43,645 nucleotides of DNA from UBA1189 sp045612925 (GTDB taxonomy: Bacteria > Bacteroidota > Bacteroidia > Bacteroidales > Bacteroidaceae), in NCBI GenBank assembly GCA_045612925.1, contig JAZKZX010000003.1:1-43645 (forward strand). Reading direction: 5' to 3'. Made by a program: the position numbers and the translations under genes. The notes under the pieces were generated by a model. It searched no databases and had not been told where the DNA came from. It was given only the letters and a program-made list of their open reading frames with translations. Shown piece by piece: positions 7,862 through 16,185 of the stretch (position 1 is the first letter of the stretch; every line of letters begins with the position of its first letter).

Positions 7862-8605
7862 TTAATCTTTATTCCATATCTCCCAAGCAGCCTTAGCTTG
7901 TCCTATGAGCATGTCCATACCATTACAAATTGTTGCCCCAGCCTCTTCGCCACGCTGTAGGAAGAGAGTCTTGGATGGATTATATACTACATCGTAGAGT
8001 AGATGCTTAGAGGTGAGTTGTGTATAGTCGAGTGGGGGGCATTCGTCAACCTTGGGATGCATGCCTAATGGAGTTGTGTTGACGATGACCGTATACTGTG
8101 ACATCAATTCAGGAGTGATCTCCTCATAGCTGATGATATCTTCGCGTGAGGTGCGCGACACGAAGCATGTCTTAAGCCCCAATTGCCGAAGAGCATAGTC
8201 TACAGCCTTAGATGCACCTCCTGTACCCAAGATAAGGGTATGGGTGTGGTAAGGCTTGAGGTGGGGGACTATGGAGTTGGCAAAGCCTATATGGTCGGTA
8301 TTGTAACCTTTTAGAAATAGCTTCTCATTGTGGCGTGTTACCTTTACCACATTGACTGCACCGATGCTCATAACAGCTTCGTCAACCTCGTTCAAGTAGG
8401 GGAGTACCTGTTGCTTATAAGGTATAGTGACATTGAATCCTTGTAATGTTGGCTCAGATTGAAGCACTTCGGAAAGTGCCGCTATGTGGGGTATCTCAAA
8501 GTTCTTATATTCAGCATCGATACCCCCACGACAAAAGAATTCTGTAAAGTATCCTTTCGAGAAAGAGTGTCCAAGAGGGTATCCTATGAGTCCGAAGGTA
8601 TTCAT
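7862..8605 (-). CDS. aroE: Shikimate dehydrogenase
   Basis: Reduces 3-dehydroshikimate to shikimate with NADPH in the aromatic pathway; 247 residues, at the short end of the family. The shikimate-binding motif is GYPLGHSFSK (8-17); the catalytic Lys64 is in NVTIPYK and the paired Asp104 in YNTD. The dinucleotide loop is GTGGASKA, followed by VSRTSRE, NTTPLGM and the C-terminal NGMDMLIGQA. It is transcribed alone and is convergent with panD and divergent from the exported peptidase gene. It is separate from the aromatic operon at 18757-21797, so its expression is probably not under that attenuator. Confidence 0.95.
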   Translation of the reverse strand: MNTFGLIGYPLGHSFSKGYFTEFFCRGGIDAEYKNFEIPHIAALSEVLQSEPTLQGFNVTIPYKQQVLPYLNEVDEAVMSIGAVNVVKVTRHNEKLFLKGYNTDHIGFANSIVPHLKPYHTHTLILGTGGASKAVDYALRQLGLKTCFVSRTSREDIISYEEITPELMSQYTVIVNTTPLGMHPKVDECPPLDYTQLTSKHLLYDVVYNPSKTLFLQRGEEAGATICNGMDMLIGQAKAAWEIWNKD

Positions 8606-8627
8606 CTGTAGGCTATTTTTAGTTGCG

Positions 8628-8635
8628 CAAACTTA
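8628..8635 (-). promoter_or_regulatory. Candidate -7 promoter element of aroE
   Basis: On the minus strand TAAGTTTG matches TAnnTTTG, 22 nt before the aroE ATG. A GTTG lies 20 nt further upstream, at the position expected for the -33 box. Confidence 0.5.
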
Positions 8636-8696
8636 CATATTATTTTTCAATAAAGCAACAAAATATGCTTGGTTGAACTTATCGGAAGATTTAAAT

Positions 8697-8727
8697 TTCG
8701 CTATTTGACAAATTATAACTATCTTTG
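8697..8727 (+). promoter_or_regulatory. Promoter of the exported C1 peptidase gene
   Basis: TTCG at 8697-8700, a 19-nt spacer, and TATCTTTG at 8720-8727. It gives an untranslated leader of roughly 45 nt before ATG 8777. Confidence 0.6.
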
Positions 8728-8776
8728 CAAAACGAGATGCTATGAATTCTCTATTAATAACCTAATACAAAAAACA

Positions 8777-9982
8777 ATGATGACAAAACGAATCTTTACA
8801 CTTGCACTCGCGGGTCTTGTAACCTTCGGTGCTTTCGCGAAGAAAAATGACAAGAAGGACGAAGGTTTCGTGTTCACAACAGTGAAGGAGAACCCCATCA
8901 CTTCTATCAAGAATCAGAATCGTGCCGGTACTTGCTGGTGCTATTCAAGCCTCTCATTCATCGAGTCAGAGTTGCTCCGTATGGGCAAGGGTGAGTATGA
9001 TTTTTCAGAGATGTACATTGTACACAATACCTATCTTGACCGTGCCGACAAGGCTGTGCGTACTCATGGTGATATCTCATTCTCACAGGGTGGATCATTC
9101 TATGATGTAATCTATGGTATGGATAAGTTTGGTCTTGTTCCCGAGGAGGCTATGCGTCCCGGTGTGATGTATGGTGAGACTCTCAGCAACCATAATGAAC
9201 TTTCAGCAGTGAGCGATGCTGTGGTAGCTGCTATCGCCAAAGGCAAGCATAGCAAGCTCCAGAGCGACAGCGAAGGTAATATGTTGTGGAAGAAGGTAAT
9301 TGAGTCTGTACACGATATCTACCTCGGAGAGCGCCCTGAGACATTTACCTACAATGGTGTGGAGTATACTCCTAAGTCTTTCTACGAGTCTACAGGTCTT
9401 AATGCTGATGACTATGTGTCATTGACTTCATACACACATCATCCCTTCTATTCTTCATTTGTTCTTGAGATCCAAGACAACTGGCGTTGGGCTACCTCAT
9501 ATAACCTTCCCATCGACGAACTTATGGAGGTATTTGACAATGCTATCATGGAGGGCTATACCATTGCATGGGGTTCTGATGTGAGCGAAACTGGCTTTAC
9601 ACGCAATGGTGTGGCTGTAATGCCCGATGCAGAGAAGGCTCAGGAACTTAGCGGTTCTGATATGGCACACTGGCTCAAGCTCTCTCCCGCAGAAAAGAAA
9701 CTTCATGACAAGCCCCAGCCCCAAAAATGGTGCACACAGGAAGAGCGTCAGCTTGCTTACAACAATTGGGAGACCACTGATGACCATGGTATGCAGATTT
9801 ATGGTATCGCAAAGGATCAGATGGGCAACGAGTACTACATGGTAAAGAACTCATGGGGTGAGTCTGGTACCTACAAAGGTATCTGGTATGCTTCAAAGGC
9901 TTTCGCACGCTACAAGACCATGAATATCGTAGTGCACAAGGATGCTATCCCTGCTGCAATCCGTGCGAAGCTTGGTATCTAA
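8777..9982 (+). CDS. Exported bleomycin hydrolase/PepC-like aminopeptidase (peptidase family C1)
   Basis: Papain-fold cysteine aminopeptidase, 401 residues from ATG 8777 (ATG 8780 is equally possible; an in-frame start at 8669 is rejected because it precedes the promoter). Residues 1-21 are a signal peptide ending AFA, so the enzyme works in the periplasm or at the surface, unlike the cytoplasmic PepC of other phyla. The catalytic residues are Gln47 and Cys53 in QNRAGTCWCYSS, His337 in DDHGMQIYG, and Asn358 in KNSWGESG. The middle contains DNWRWATSYNLP and the aminopeptidase-type long insertions of the C1B subfamily. Substrates are probably oligopeptides; this is inferred from the family. Transcription is monocistronic, ending in the terminator at 10031. 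Confidence 0.88.
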   Translation: MMTKRIFTLALAGLVTFGAFAKKNDKKDEGFVFTTVKENPITSIKNQNRAGTCWCYSSLSFIESELLRMGKGEYDFSEMYIVHNTYLDRADKAVRTHGDISFSQGGSFYDVIYGMDKFGLVPEEAMRPGVMYGETLSNHNELSAVSDAVVAAIAKGKHSKLQSDSEGNMLWKKVIESVHDIYLGERPETFTYNGVEYTPKSFYESTGLNADDYVSLTSYTHHPFYSSFVLEIQDNWRWATSYNLPIDELMEVFDNAIMEGYTIAWGSDVSETGFTRNGVAVMPDAEKAQELSGSDMAHWLKLSPAEKKLHDKPQPQKWCTQEERQLAYNNWETTDDHGMQIYGIAKDQMGNEYYMVKNSWGESGTYKGIWYASKAFARYKTMNIVVHKDAIPAAIRAKLGI

Positions 9983-10030
9983 TATGAACTCAAACGATAC
10001 TTCGTTATAGAATATCGATACGAATCATGT

Positions 10031-10067
10031 AAAATAGAGACACACTGCGGTGTGTCTCTATTTTTTT
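10031..10067 (+). terminator. Intrinsic terminator after the C1 peptidase gene
   Basis: A 12-bp perfect stem, ATAGAGACACAC/GTGTGTCTCTAT, with loop TGCG is extended by A/T pairs and followed by seven T residues. Flanking A residues mean that it could also serve the convergent gene on the minus strand. Confidence 0.88.
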
Positions 10068-10101
10068 ATGATCTGCAATAATGATTCAAAAGAAAATATT
10101 C

Positions 10102-11259
10102 CTATTCCCAGTGTCCTCGCGTGAAGTCGGGAATCTTGATGGGGATGCCGCCTTGTAGTGCTGACTGTTCGCTGAGCTCGGCGATGCATGACCATTCGGC
10201 AGCATCGTACACATCCATGTCGAGCGGTAGTCCGTGGCGTAGACAATAGATGAGTCGGTAATCCATCGTATAATTCATGATGTTGGACACACCGAGCTCA
10301 TAGCCCTTGGCTTGGATAGCTGCAATGTCTGGTTGGGTATACTTCGTCACTATGGCATCAGTAGCCTCCTCCTTGACAGGCTCCTGCCCATCGAGCATGA
10401 TGCATCGGCTTGGGTACTTCTGGGCAAAGCCGCGGGTACCACAAATCGTCTGCATGCGACTATAGGGACGGGGAGTGGTGACATCGTACTGGAGCAAAAT
10501 ACTCTTTCCTTTGACGGTACGGATGAGGGTGTTGTTGACACACACATCGTGGGGCACATCGGTGGCGGGAGTGAGCGACACAAGGTAGTCGAGTCTGTCG
10601 CCACGGTGGATATGCAATAGCTGACACACAGGGCCTATGCCATGTGTGGGGTAGGGGTTGCCCTTGTGCTGGCCACAAAGGCGGGCCATCCATCCCTTGG
10701 GACCATCACTATCGTACTTATCGCGTAGGTCGTGAATATAAGCTCCCTCCAAGTGAGTAAGTGTACCGAACATTCCCTCGTGCTCCATCGTGAGCATAGC
10801 CTGATGGAAGGTGTCGTAGCAACAATTCTCAAGCATGAAGCAATGGCGGCGTGTGCGCTCGGCCGTATCGACCAGTTGCCAGCACTCGTCAATGGTGGTG
10901 GCAGCAGGAACCTCGATAGCTACATGCTTGCCTTGCTCCATAGCGTAGCAGGCCATGGGTGTATGGGTAAGCCAATCGGTGCAGACATACACGAGATCTA
11001 TATCAGCGCGCTCGCATAGCTGTCGCCAACCGTCGGGAGTGGTGTAGTGGTGAGGATGATAGCGACCATCGGTGGCAAGCAATGCATCTGCCTCGGAAAT
11101 ATGTGCGGGGCTTATGTCGCAAAGGGCTACGATGTCAATATCATCAATGACAAGGTAGCGGCGTAGAGTAGCCATACCGCGATTACCCAATCCGATAAAT
11201 CCTATGCGCACCGTCTGCAAGGGCGTGCAAGCCAACTGTAATGCATGTGATTGCTCCAT
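10102..11259 (-). CDS. GH109-like Gfo/Idh/MocA family glycosidase (probable alpha-N-acetylgalactosaminidase)
   Basis: A 385-residue NAD-dependent protein. The N-terminal Rossmann domain has RIGFIGLGNRGM (18-29) for the nucleotide. The sequence then follows the glycoside hydrolase family 109 pattern rather than a generic oxidoreductase: THTPMACYAMEQGKHVAIEVPAA, RRHCFMLENCCYD, LEGAYIHDLR, NPYPTHGIGP (His206, aligning with the proposed catalytic histidine), RGDRLDYLVS, LIRTVKGKSI, TTPRPYSR and GTRGFAQKYP. GH109 enzymes release alpha-GalNAc, as on blood group A and mucin glycans, by a redox mechanism using tightly bound NAD. No secretion signal is evident, so it is probably cytoplasmic, acting on imported sugar. 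Transcribed alone. A dehydrogenase of another specificity remains possible. Confidence 0.78.
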   Translation of the reverse strand: MEQSHALQLACTPLQTVRIGFIGLGNRGMATLRRYLVIDDIDIVALCDISPAHISEADALLATDGRYHPHHYTTPDGWRQLCERADIDLVYVCTDWLTHTPMACYAMEQGKHVAIEVPAATTIDECWQLVDTAERTRRHCFMLENCCYDTFHQAMLTMEHEGMFGTLTHLEGAYIHDLRDKYDSDGPKGWMARLCGQHKGNPYPTHGIGPVCQLLHIHRGDRLDYLVSLTPATDVPHDVCVNNTLIRTVKGKSILLQYDVTTPRPYSRMQTICGTRGFAQKYPSRCIMLDGQEPVKEEATDAIVTKYTQPDIAAIQAKGYELGVSNIMNYTMDYRLIYCLRHGLPLDMDVYDAAEWSCIAELSEQSALQGGIPIKIPDFTRGHWE

Positions 11260-11384
11260 AACGATGACAAAGATACAACAAGCTGAGAGGAGAACAAAAT
11301 AAACTTGTTTATTTTTTATCTCGAGGCGTCGCTTATTTTCAATAATATGTTACATAAATTGAGGCTGATTCTTTGGATGACATT

Positions 11385-11429
11385 AAAAACAGTTAGGAGT
11401 TTCTTTCAAATTGGAAGAAACTCCTAACT
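11385..11429 (-). terminator. Intrinsic terminator of the lipoprotein/outer-membrane protein operon
   Basis: On the minus strand a 15-bp stem, AGTTAGGAGTTTCTT/AAGAAACTCCTAACT, is followed by GTTTTTAA. It lies 25 nt beyond the stop codon of the outer-membrane protein gene. Confidence 0.75.
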
Positions 11430-11453
11430 TAATGTTATTGATAGTTCTATTTA

Positions 11454-12860
11454 TTATTCCTTATCGCTCGTATTTTTGCGTTTGAGGTCACACTTACGCT
11501 TGCCAATAGGCATGTTGAAACCTATAGTGAGATGATAATTAAAGTCGTTGACAGGGATGAACTGCGGAGTAACCTTCGAAATCATATAGTCACTACCGAT
11601 AAAGAAGGAGGTACCTGCCGGATGGAAGTTGAACATCCATCCCCAACTGGTGCCAAAGGTGGTATATCCAATATTGGCTGATGCCTCTAACCACTTGAGC
11701 GGAGCGATATTCATGTATCCGCGCACCTCGTCCCAACCACTATAGGCATAGGGGGAGAACTTTTTACCATAGAGCATGGCTACCGACAAGGGTTTGTAGA
11801 AGGGCATGTTATACTCGGCACCGAGATACATGGTAGCATTTAATCGAGTTGCAGCTTTCTGGGTATCGTACACTTTGAATTCCATCATCTTCTCGGCAGC
11901 TTCAGTCAAATGATCTAATTCATTCTCAATAGCACCATTGACATCATTGATATCGGCATCGGTAAGACCTATCCACTCAACGGTAGTATTGTTATTCTCA
12001 AGAGCCATCATGCGCTGCCAATTGATTTTTCCCAAATCTAATACCGAAGCAGAGAAGGTGAGGCCAGGTACAAATTCGCTCATGTCATATACGGCACCAA
12101 GGTCGATAGCAAATCCTTTTGCATTGGGGGCAAGAGATTCTATTCTGATGTTTTGAACTGCGTCTTCACTATCATCGTAATAGATTTCGCCTAATGTCGC
12201 AGCTTGCGCCTGTGCATGAGCTTCAATCATCCAACGCTCTTCGCTGATCTCAATATTGAACTTATCAAATGTGGCATCGGCATAAGCCAATCCTGTAAGT
12301 AGCTTGAGGTTGACACCCACGCGAAGACCTTTATATACCTCGTGAGAGTATCCAAGAGTGGCGGCTGCATAGTTCATGGTATTCATGTTTATGCCAGAGA
12401 AGTTGTAGGTGCTTTCTTGCAAGCCCTTCTTGGCAAACTCGAAGAACCCTTTAGGTAATGCCATAGAGAGATTGCTATGCATAGATAGACTGAACGAGGT
12501 GTATCCCCCAAACATGCGGAAACCAAATGCCATAAGTGTCTCGTCAAAATTGAGTCCCATACGGATTGACTGAGGCAGGCTGCTGAGAAACTCTACTTGG
12601 TCAACGCTACCATGCATGAAGGTCGCAAGTTTGTCCTCTCTGGGGTAGAGAAAGTTTGAGATACCTACATTACTATTGGTACCTATTGTCAGATTACCTA
12701 TACCCAAAGAGAGAAATCCGCGTTCGGCTTCCATGGCAGGATTCAACTTGAAGTTATGGAAACTGCCATCGAGGAAGTAGGCCGATTTAGCTGTTTGTGC
12801 TATGCCTGATGTGGCGAATATGGTGCATAGTAGCAAGATGATATATTTATGCTGTTTCAT
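11454..12860 (-). CDS. Outer-membrane beta-barrel protein, DUF5723-like
   Basis: Predicted exported barrel protein, 468 residues from ATG 12860. This start is chosen because it opens with a signal peptide (MKQHKYIILLLCTIFATSGIAQ); the longer frame starting at 12914 would overlap the upstream gene. After the signal peptide comes SAYFLDGSFHNFKLNPAMEAERGFLSLGIGNLTIGTNSN, a pattern typical of Bacteroidales proteins annotated DUF5723: a plug-like start, then amphipathic strands rich in Gly and aromatic residues. A central acidic helical insertion lies around residues 310-340. The C-terminal strands FNYHLTIGFNMPIG are followed by a short basic tail. It starts 34 nt after the 1043-residue lipoprotein gene, suggesting that the two products work together at the outer membrane. 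The function is unknown. Confidence 0.7.
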   Translation of the reverse strand: MKQHKYIILLLCTIFATSGIAQTAKSAYFLDGSFHNFKLNPAMEAERGFLSLGIGNLTIGTNSNVGISNFLYPREDKLATFMHGSVDQVEFLSSLPQSIRMGLNFDETLMAFGFRMFGGYTSFSLSMHSNLSMALPKGFFEFAKKGLQESTYNFSGINMNTMNYAAATLGYSHEVYKGLRVGVNLKLLTGLAYADATFDKFNIEISEERWMIEAHAQAQAATLGEIYYDDSEDAVQNIRIESLAPNAKGFAIDLGAVYDMSEFVPGLTFSASVLDLGKINWQRMMALENNNTTVEWIGLTDADINDVNGAIENELDHLTEAAEKMMEFKVYDTQKAATRLNATMYLGAEYNMPFYKPLSVAMLYGKKFSPYAYSGWDEVRGYMNIAPLKWLEASANIGYTTFGTSWGWMFNFHPAGTSFFIGSDYMISKVTPQFIPVNDFNYHLTIGFNMPIGKRKCDLKRKNTSDKE

Positions 12861-12894
12861 TGTGTCTATATTTAGTATGTTATACTTTTTGTCA

Positions 12895-15800
12895 TTAATC
12901 GCCAATCTTGACATCTCCCTTCACTTCAATGGCGATATTGTCAAGTTTAATGCCTTGGTCACCACGCAATGCAACGCCTCCTTCGGTAGAAGTGGCCTTG
13001 GCCTGGAGGTCAAATTTAAGTTTGTCCAATGCAGCAATCTTGCTAACATCGTCGCTTTCTAGTTTGAAGTGTACATCCTTGCCTTTGATAGTGTCGCTGT
13101 AGGCGAGTCCGGCTCCTGCGGGAATCTCAAATTCAGAAATGGAGAGTCCGTGAATGGTGTCTCCCATTTCGTCGAGTGGTGTAGCCTTAAATTGTAGCTG
13201 TAGAGGCATGGAGTTTTTAATGTTCATCTTGAATCCTACAGATACATTACTGAACATCTCCATCATTTCACCCAAACTAGCATTGAGTCCTGCTATAGTA
13301 TCGGAGTATACGAAATTAAACTCGTCAAATTGGAACGGGATATCGATCTTGTAGCTACCGCTAAAACTTAGGGGTTGTATGAGGTTGATATGTTGTGTAC
13401 TGGTGGTGTCGATGACTGGTGTCAGAGCAATGTCAATGGATGCGGGCAATTGCTTGAGTAGGTTGGATAGATTCTCTACATGTAGGTTGGTATAGCCCTC
13501 TACCTCTTTAGGCTTCGCTGAGATAATCAAATTGGTAGTGCGGGGTGTTACCATGCCTGTGGTAGAATCGTACTGCGCAGCATCAATGCTTATTTCCGTA
13601 TTGATGACAGAGGTGCTTATCACCTGTCCGTTGGCATCCTTACCGATAAGCGAGAGACCGGCAGAGATGGGTATGCTTATGGCATTGTTTACGCTGATGC
13701 TTATCTGTGGGTCTGAAAGCACGATAGAATTGTTTTCGCTCATGAGAAAGTCAAGGCCTTCTCCGAAGTCGAGGGCAAAATTCTCCTCTATGCCTCCAAT
13801 GTTATCAATATAGAATATGCCATGAAAGTCTTTTACCTCAATGTCAGGTATTACGAAGTCGACATCAACATTGACATCCTTTTCCAATACAGTGGAATGA
13901 AATTCCGATCCATTTACGATAACCTCACCAACGATGTCAATAGTAGAGTTGTACTCTATGCATCCCTTGCCGTCTACGATTTCGGGTTTTATGCCACCAA
14001 CATTACCTTCTGCACCTTGGGTGAAGTCGAGTCCTTCGCACATGAATTGTACCTTGGTGGTATCTGTTGATTGGGGGTCTACATCAACTGTCATAAATAA
14101 TGTGTCACCAATGATTTTTACATTTTCGTTGTCCTCAGCACTTGCTTTGAGGGCAGAGGGGAGCTTTACATGCAAATCGAGTGTGATGCAGGTGTCAAGT
14201 TCTTCTAATCCATTAATTTTTATATCAAGATATACAGGAGTTTTTTTTCTGAATCCGATACCCTCAATGCGGCATATCTCCTTCGGTAGATCGTTGTTGC
14301 TGAAATCAAAAGCGATGCTTTCTTCCAACTTTGATATTATCTTTTCAGTATGTACTACGGCATCATCAATCTTGAAATCTGAGTTCCAAATCTTAAAATC
14401 AACTTTCTTAGACTGCAGCGATTCTAACGTAGTAGTCATCGACTCCAAATATGTGCCAGCTAACACGAGTTTTTCTGTAGCCTCACCATTGTTGACTACG
14501 GTGACTTCTGCTTCTACATTGTGGTGGAATTCTCCGTTTACCACAGGCTCATGCAGGTCAAATCTGTCGAGTGCCAGTGCCCAGTGGTAGTATATGGGAT
14601 TGCCTTCTTCGTCTGTATCTTCGATGAGGTTGTTGAATACCTCAAGATTGTAGATGTAGAAAGCATGTTCTTCTTCCTTATATTCCACAGCTTTCTTTCC
14701 ATCCAATGTTGTGCGTGGATATGCTGAAAGTGCTTCGTTGATGAGAAGTTCGTCGGGGAATTTAAGTTTCAGTGCATATCCCTCCTTTAAGGTGAATGGA
14801 CTGAATCCTCCCTCCATTTCAGTGTGAAAGTGCAACTTACTCTCTTGAGCATAAAAATCGATATACTCAATGCGGTCAATGTGTTCGAGATTGTTGAATT
14901 CTACATTGAAGTCCATGGTAATAGGGGTAAAGTCCACTTCAATCTCCTTGGTCTTTCCCACCACATCGCGGAATGCAAGTTCAAGGTCTGTTACTACATA
15001 GAAATTGAAGTCTTCGAGTTTTGTGTCATTTTGTAGTTGGAGCATTCCTTCTACATTGTATTCCACTTCATAAGTAATGACCTCGTTGAATGATAGATTT
15101 CCGTTGATGATTTTGTTATCAAGGTTATCAATCCCTTTTATGTAGAATCTGATTTCCGAGTTTTTTGTGTCTCCAGCTTCTATGAAAAGATCCTCTACCT
15201 TAATAGTATGTCCATTGTTGCTCAGTACATAATTATCTTCTGCTTCGGGGTCGAGACCAATAATAAATTCATCAGGGAAGGTTATGGTGAAATCCACCTC
15301 TTTGTCTAAGTTGGTGAGCGCTATAGGATGTATGATTTCAAAGCCTATAAGCGCACCATCCTGTGAATTGATGCTATTATCTCCAGCCTTTTTTAGATAA
15401 ATGGTATACAATGTCTCAATCTCTTTGGGTAGTGTATAGCTAAGGTTAAAATCCACCTCTCCATCGTTGAGCGTAAAAGTCTCTTCAAAAGGTATAAGGG
15501 GGATATCCTCCATATTGCCATTTTCTATACTACCATATTGTCCGATTATTTCTTTTACTTGATCGTTTGCAGCTGTTACTGAACGGTCTGTATTTACAGA
15601 AGGAATCTCCAGATCACTAAGGGAGATACTGGGTACATCAAACTTGGTTTCTTGGGCATTTTGTCCTTCGATGTGTACTTTTGTAATTTCGGCTTTTGCA
15701 AAGTCGCTAACCTCTACCTTGGTTCTCTTTGTTGGTATCGAGAATTTAATCTCTGGCATCTCATAGGTGTACGGGGGAATAGAGTCGCTCATATTGATAC

Positions 15801-16026
15801 CAAACACTCCGTCTTCCTTGCTCAATAACCCATCTCCTTCGCTACCCATGAGAGAGTCGAGCATGATAGCCTGTAGGCTACCTAAGGGTAGGGTGAGTTT
15901 GTTGTCTTTAATCTCTACACTGGTTGTAATCTCCTTCTTTAGATCATAGGTATCATCTACGCATGAACAAAAGAAGAATAATGTTCCTATGAGGAACAAT
16001 CCTAATACCTTTTTGCACATAATCAT
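12895..16026 (-). CDS. Large lipoprotein of unknown function (1043 residues)
   Basis: Predicted lipoprotein with a type II signal peptide: a basic start (MIMCKKV), the hydrophobic stretch LGLFLIGTLFFFCSC, and a lipidated Cys22 followed by VDDTYD, with Asp residues right after the cysteine. Methionine 3 is an alternative start. The remainder is strongly beta-rich with repeated patterns such as IEVDFTP, LxLKFPDEL, DIxIxxLEEL and VxVDVDFVIPDIEV, suggesting a chain of similar beta-sandwich modules. I do not recognise a family. It contains few Cys residues after the signal, and no catalytic motif is seen. It is the first gene of a two-gene unit with the DUF5723-like barrel protein. A role as a surface or periplasmic scaffold is inference only. 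Confidence 0.7.
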   Translation of the reverse strand: MIMCKKVLGLFLIGTLFFFCSCVDDTYDLKKEITTSVEIKDNKLTLPLGSLQAIMLDSLMGSEGDGLLSKEDGVFGINMSDSIPPYTYEMPEIKFSIPTKRTKVEVSDFAKAEITKVHIEGQNAQETKFDVPSISLSDLEIPSVNTDRSVTAANDQVKEIIGQYGSIENGNMEDIPLIPFEETFTLNDGEVDFNLSYTLPKEIETLYTIYLKKAGDNSINSQDGALIGFEIIHPIALTNLDKEVDFTITFPDEFIIGLDPEAEDNYVLSNNGHTIKVEDLFIEAGDTKNSEIRFYIKGIDNLDNKIINGNLSFNEVITYEVEYNVEGMLQLQNDTKLEDFNFYVVTDLELAFRDVVGKTKEIEVDFTPITMDFNVEFNNLEHIDRIEYIDFYAQESKLHFHTEMEGGFSPFTLKEGYALKLKFPDELLINEALSAYPRTTLDGKKAVEYKEEEHAFYIYNLEVFNNLIEDTDEEGNPIYYHWALALDRFDLHEPVVNGEFHHNVEAEVTVVNNGEATEKLVLAGTYLESMTTTLESLQSKKVDFKIWNSDFKIDDAVVHTEKIISKLEESIAFDFSNNDLPKEICRIEGIGFRKKTPVYLDIKINGLEELDTCITLDLHVKLPSALKASAEDNENVKIIGDTLFMTVDVDPQSTDTTKVQFMCEGLDFTQGAEGNVGGIKPEIVDGKGCIEYNSTIDIVGEVIVNGSEFHSTVLEKDVNVDVDFVIPDIEVKDFHGIFYIDNIGGIEENFALDFGEGLDFLMSENNSIVLSDPQISISVNNAISIPISAGLSLIGKDANGQVISTSVINTEISIDAAQYDSTTGMVTPRTTNLIISAKPKEVEGYTNLHVENLSNLLKQLPASIDIALTPVIDTTSTQHINLIQPLSFSGSYKIDIPFQFDEFNFVYSDTIAGLNASLGEMMEMFSNVSVGFKMNIKNSMPLQLQFKATPLDEMGDTIHGLSISEFEIPAGAGLAYSDTIKGKDVHFKLESDDVSKIAALDKLKFDLQAKATSTEGGVALRGDQGIKLDNIAIEVKGDVKIGD

Positions 16027-16080
16027 AATGCTATTTAGTTAATTATTCTGTGTTTGATTGGATTAATCCATGATCGTCGG

Positions 16081-16088
16081 CAAAGATA
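16081..16088 (-). promoter_or_regulatory. Candidate -7 promoter element of the lipoprotein operon
   Basis: TATCTTTG on the minus strand, 54 nt before the start codon at 16026 and just downstream of the mutase terminator. No clear -33 box is seen. Confidence 0.5.
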
Positions 16089-16092
16089 TAAT

Positions 16093-16131
16093 AAAAAAAG
16101 ACGATTAAGAAAACTTAACCGTCTTTTTTTT
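16093..16131 (-). terminator. Intrinsic terminator of the phosphohexomutase gene
   Basis: On the minus strand GACGGTTAAG/CTTAATCGTC forms a 10-bp stem (one G-T pair) with loop TTTT and a run of seven T residues. The plus-strand version has an A-C mismatch, so it works best for the minus-strand gene. Confidence 0.8.
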
Positions 16132-16185
16132 ATTTTAACAGCTTTTAATTTAATGATTTATCTTTATAGTAAGGTGTTAACCAAC

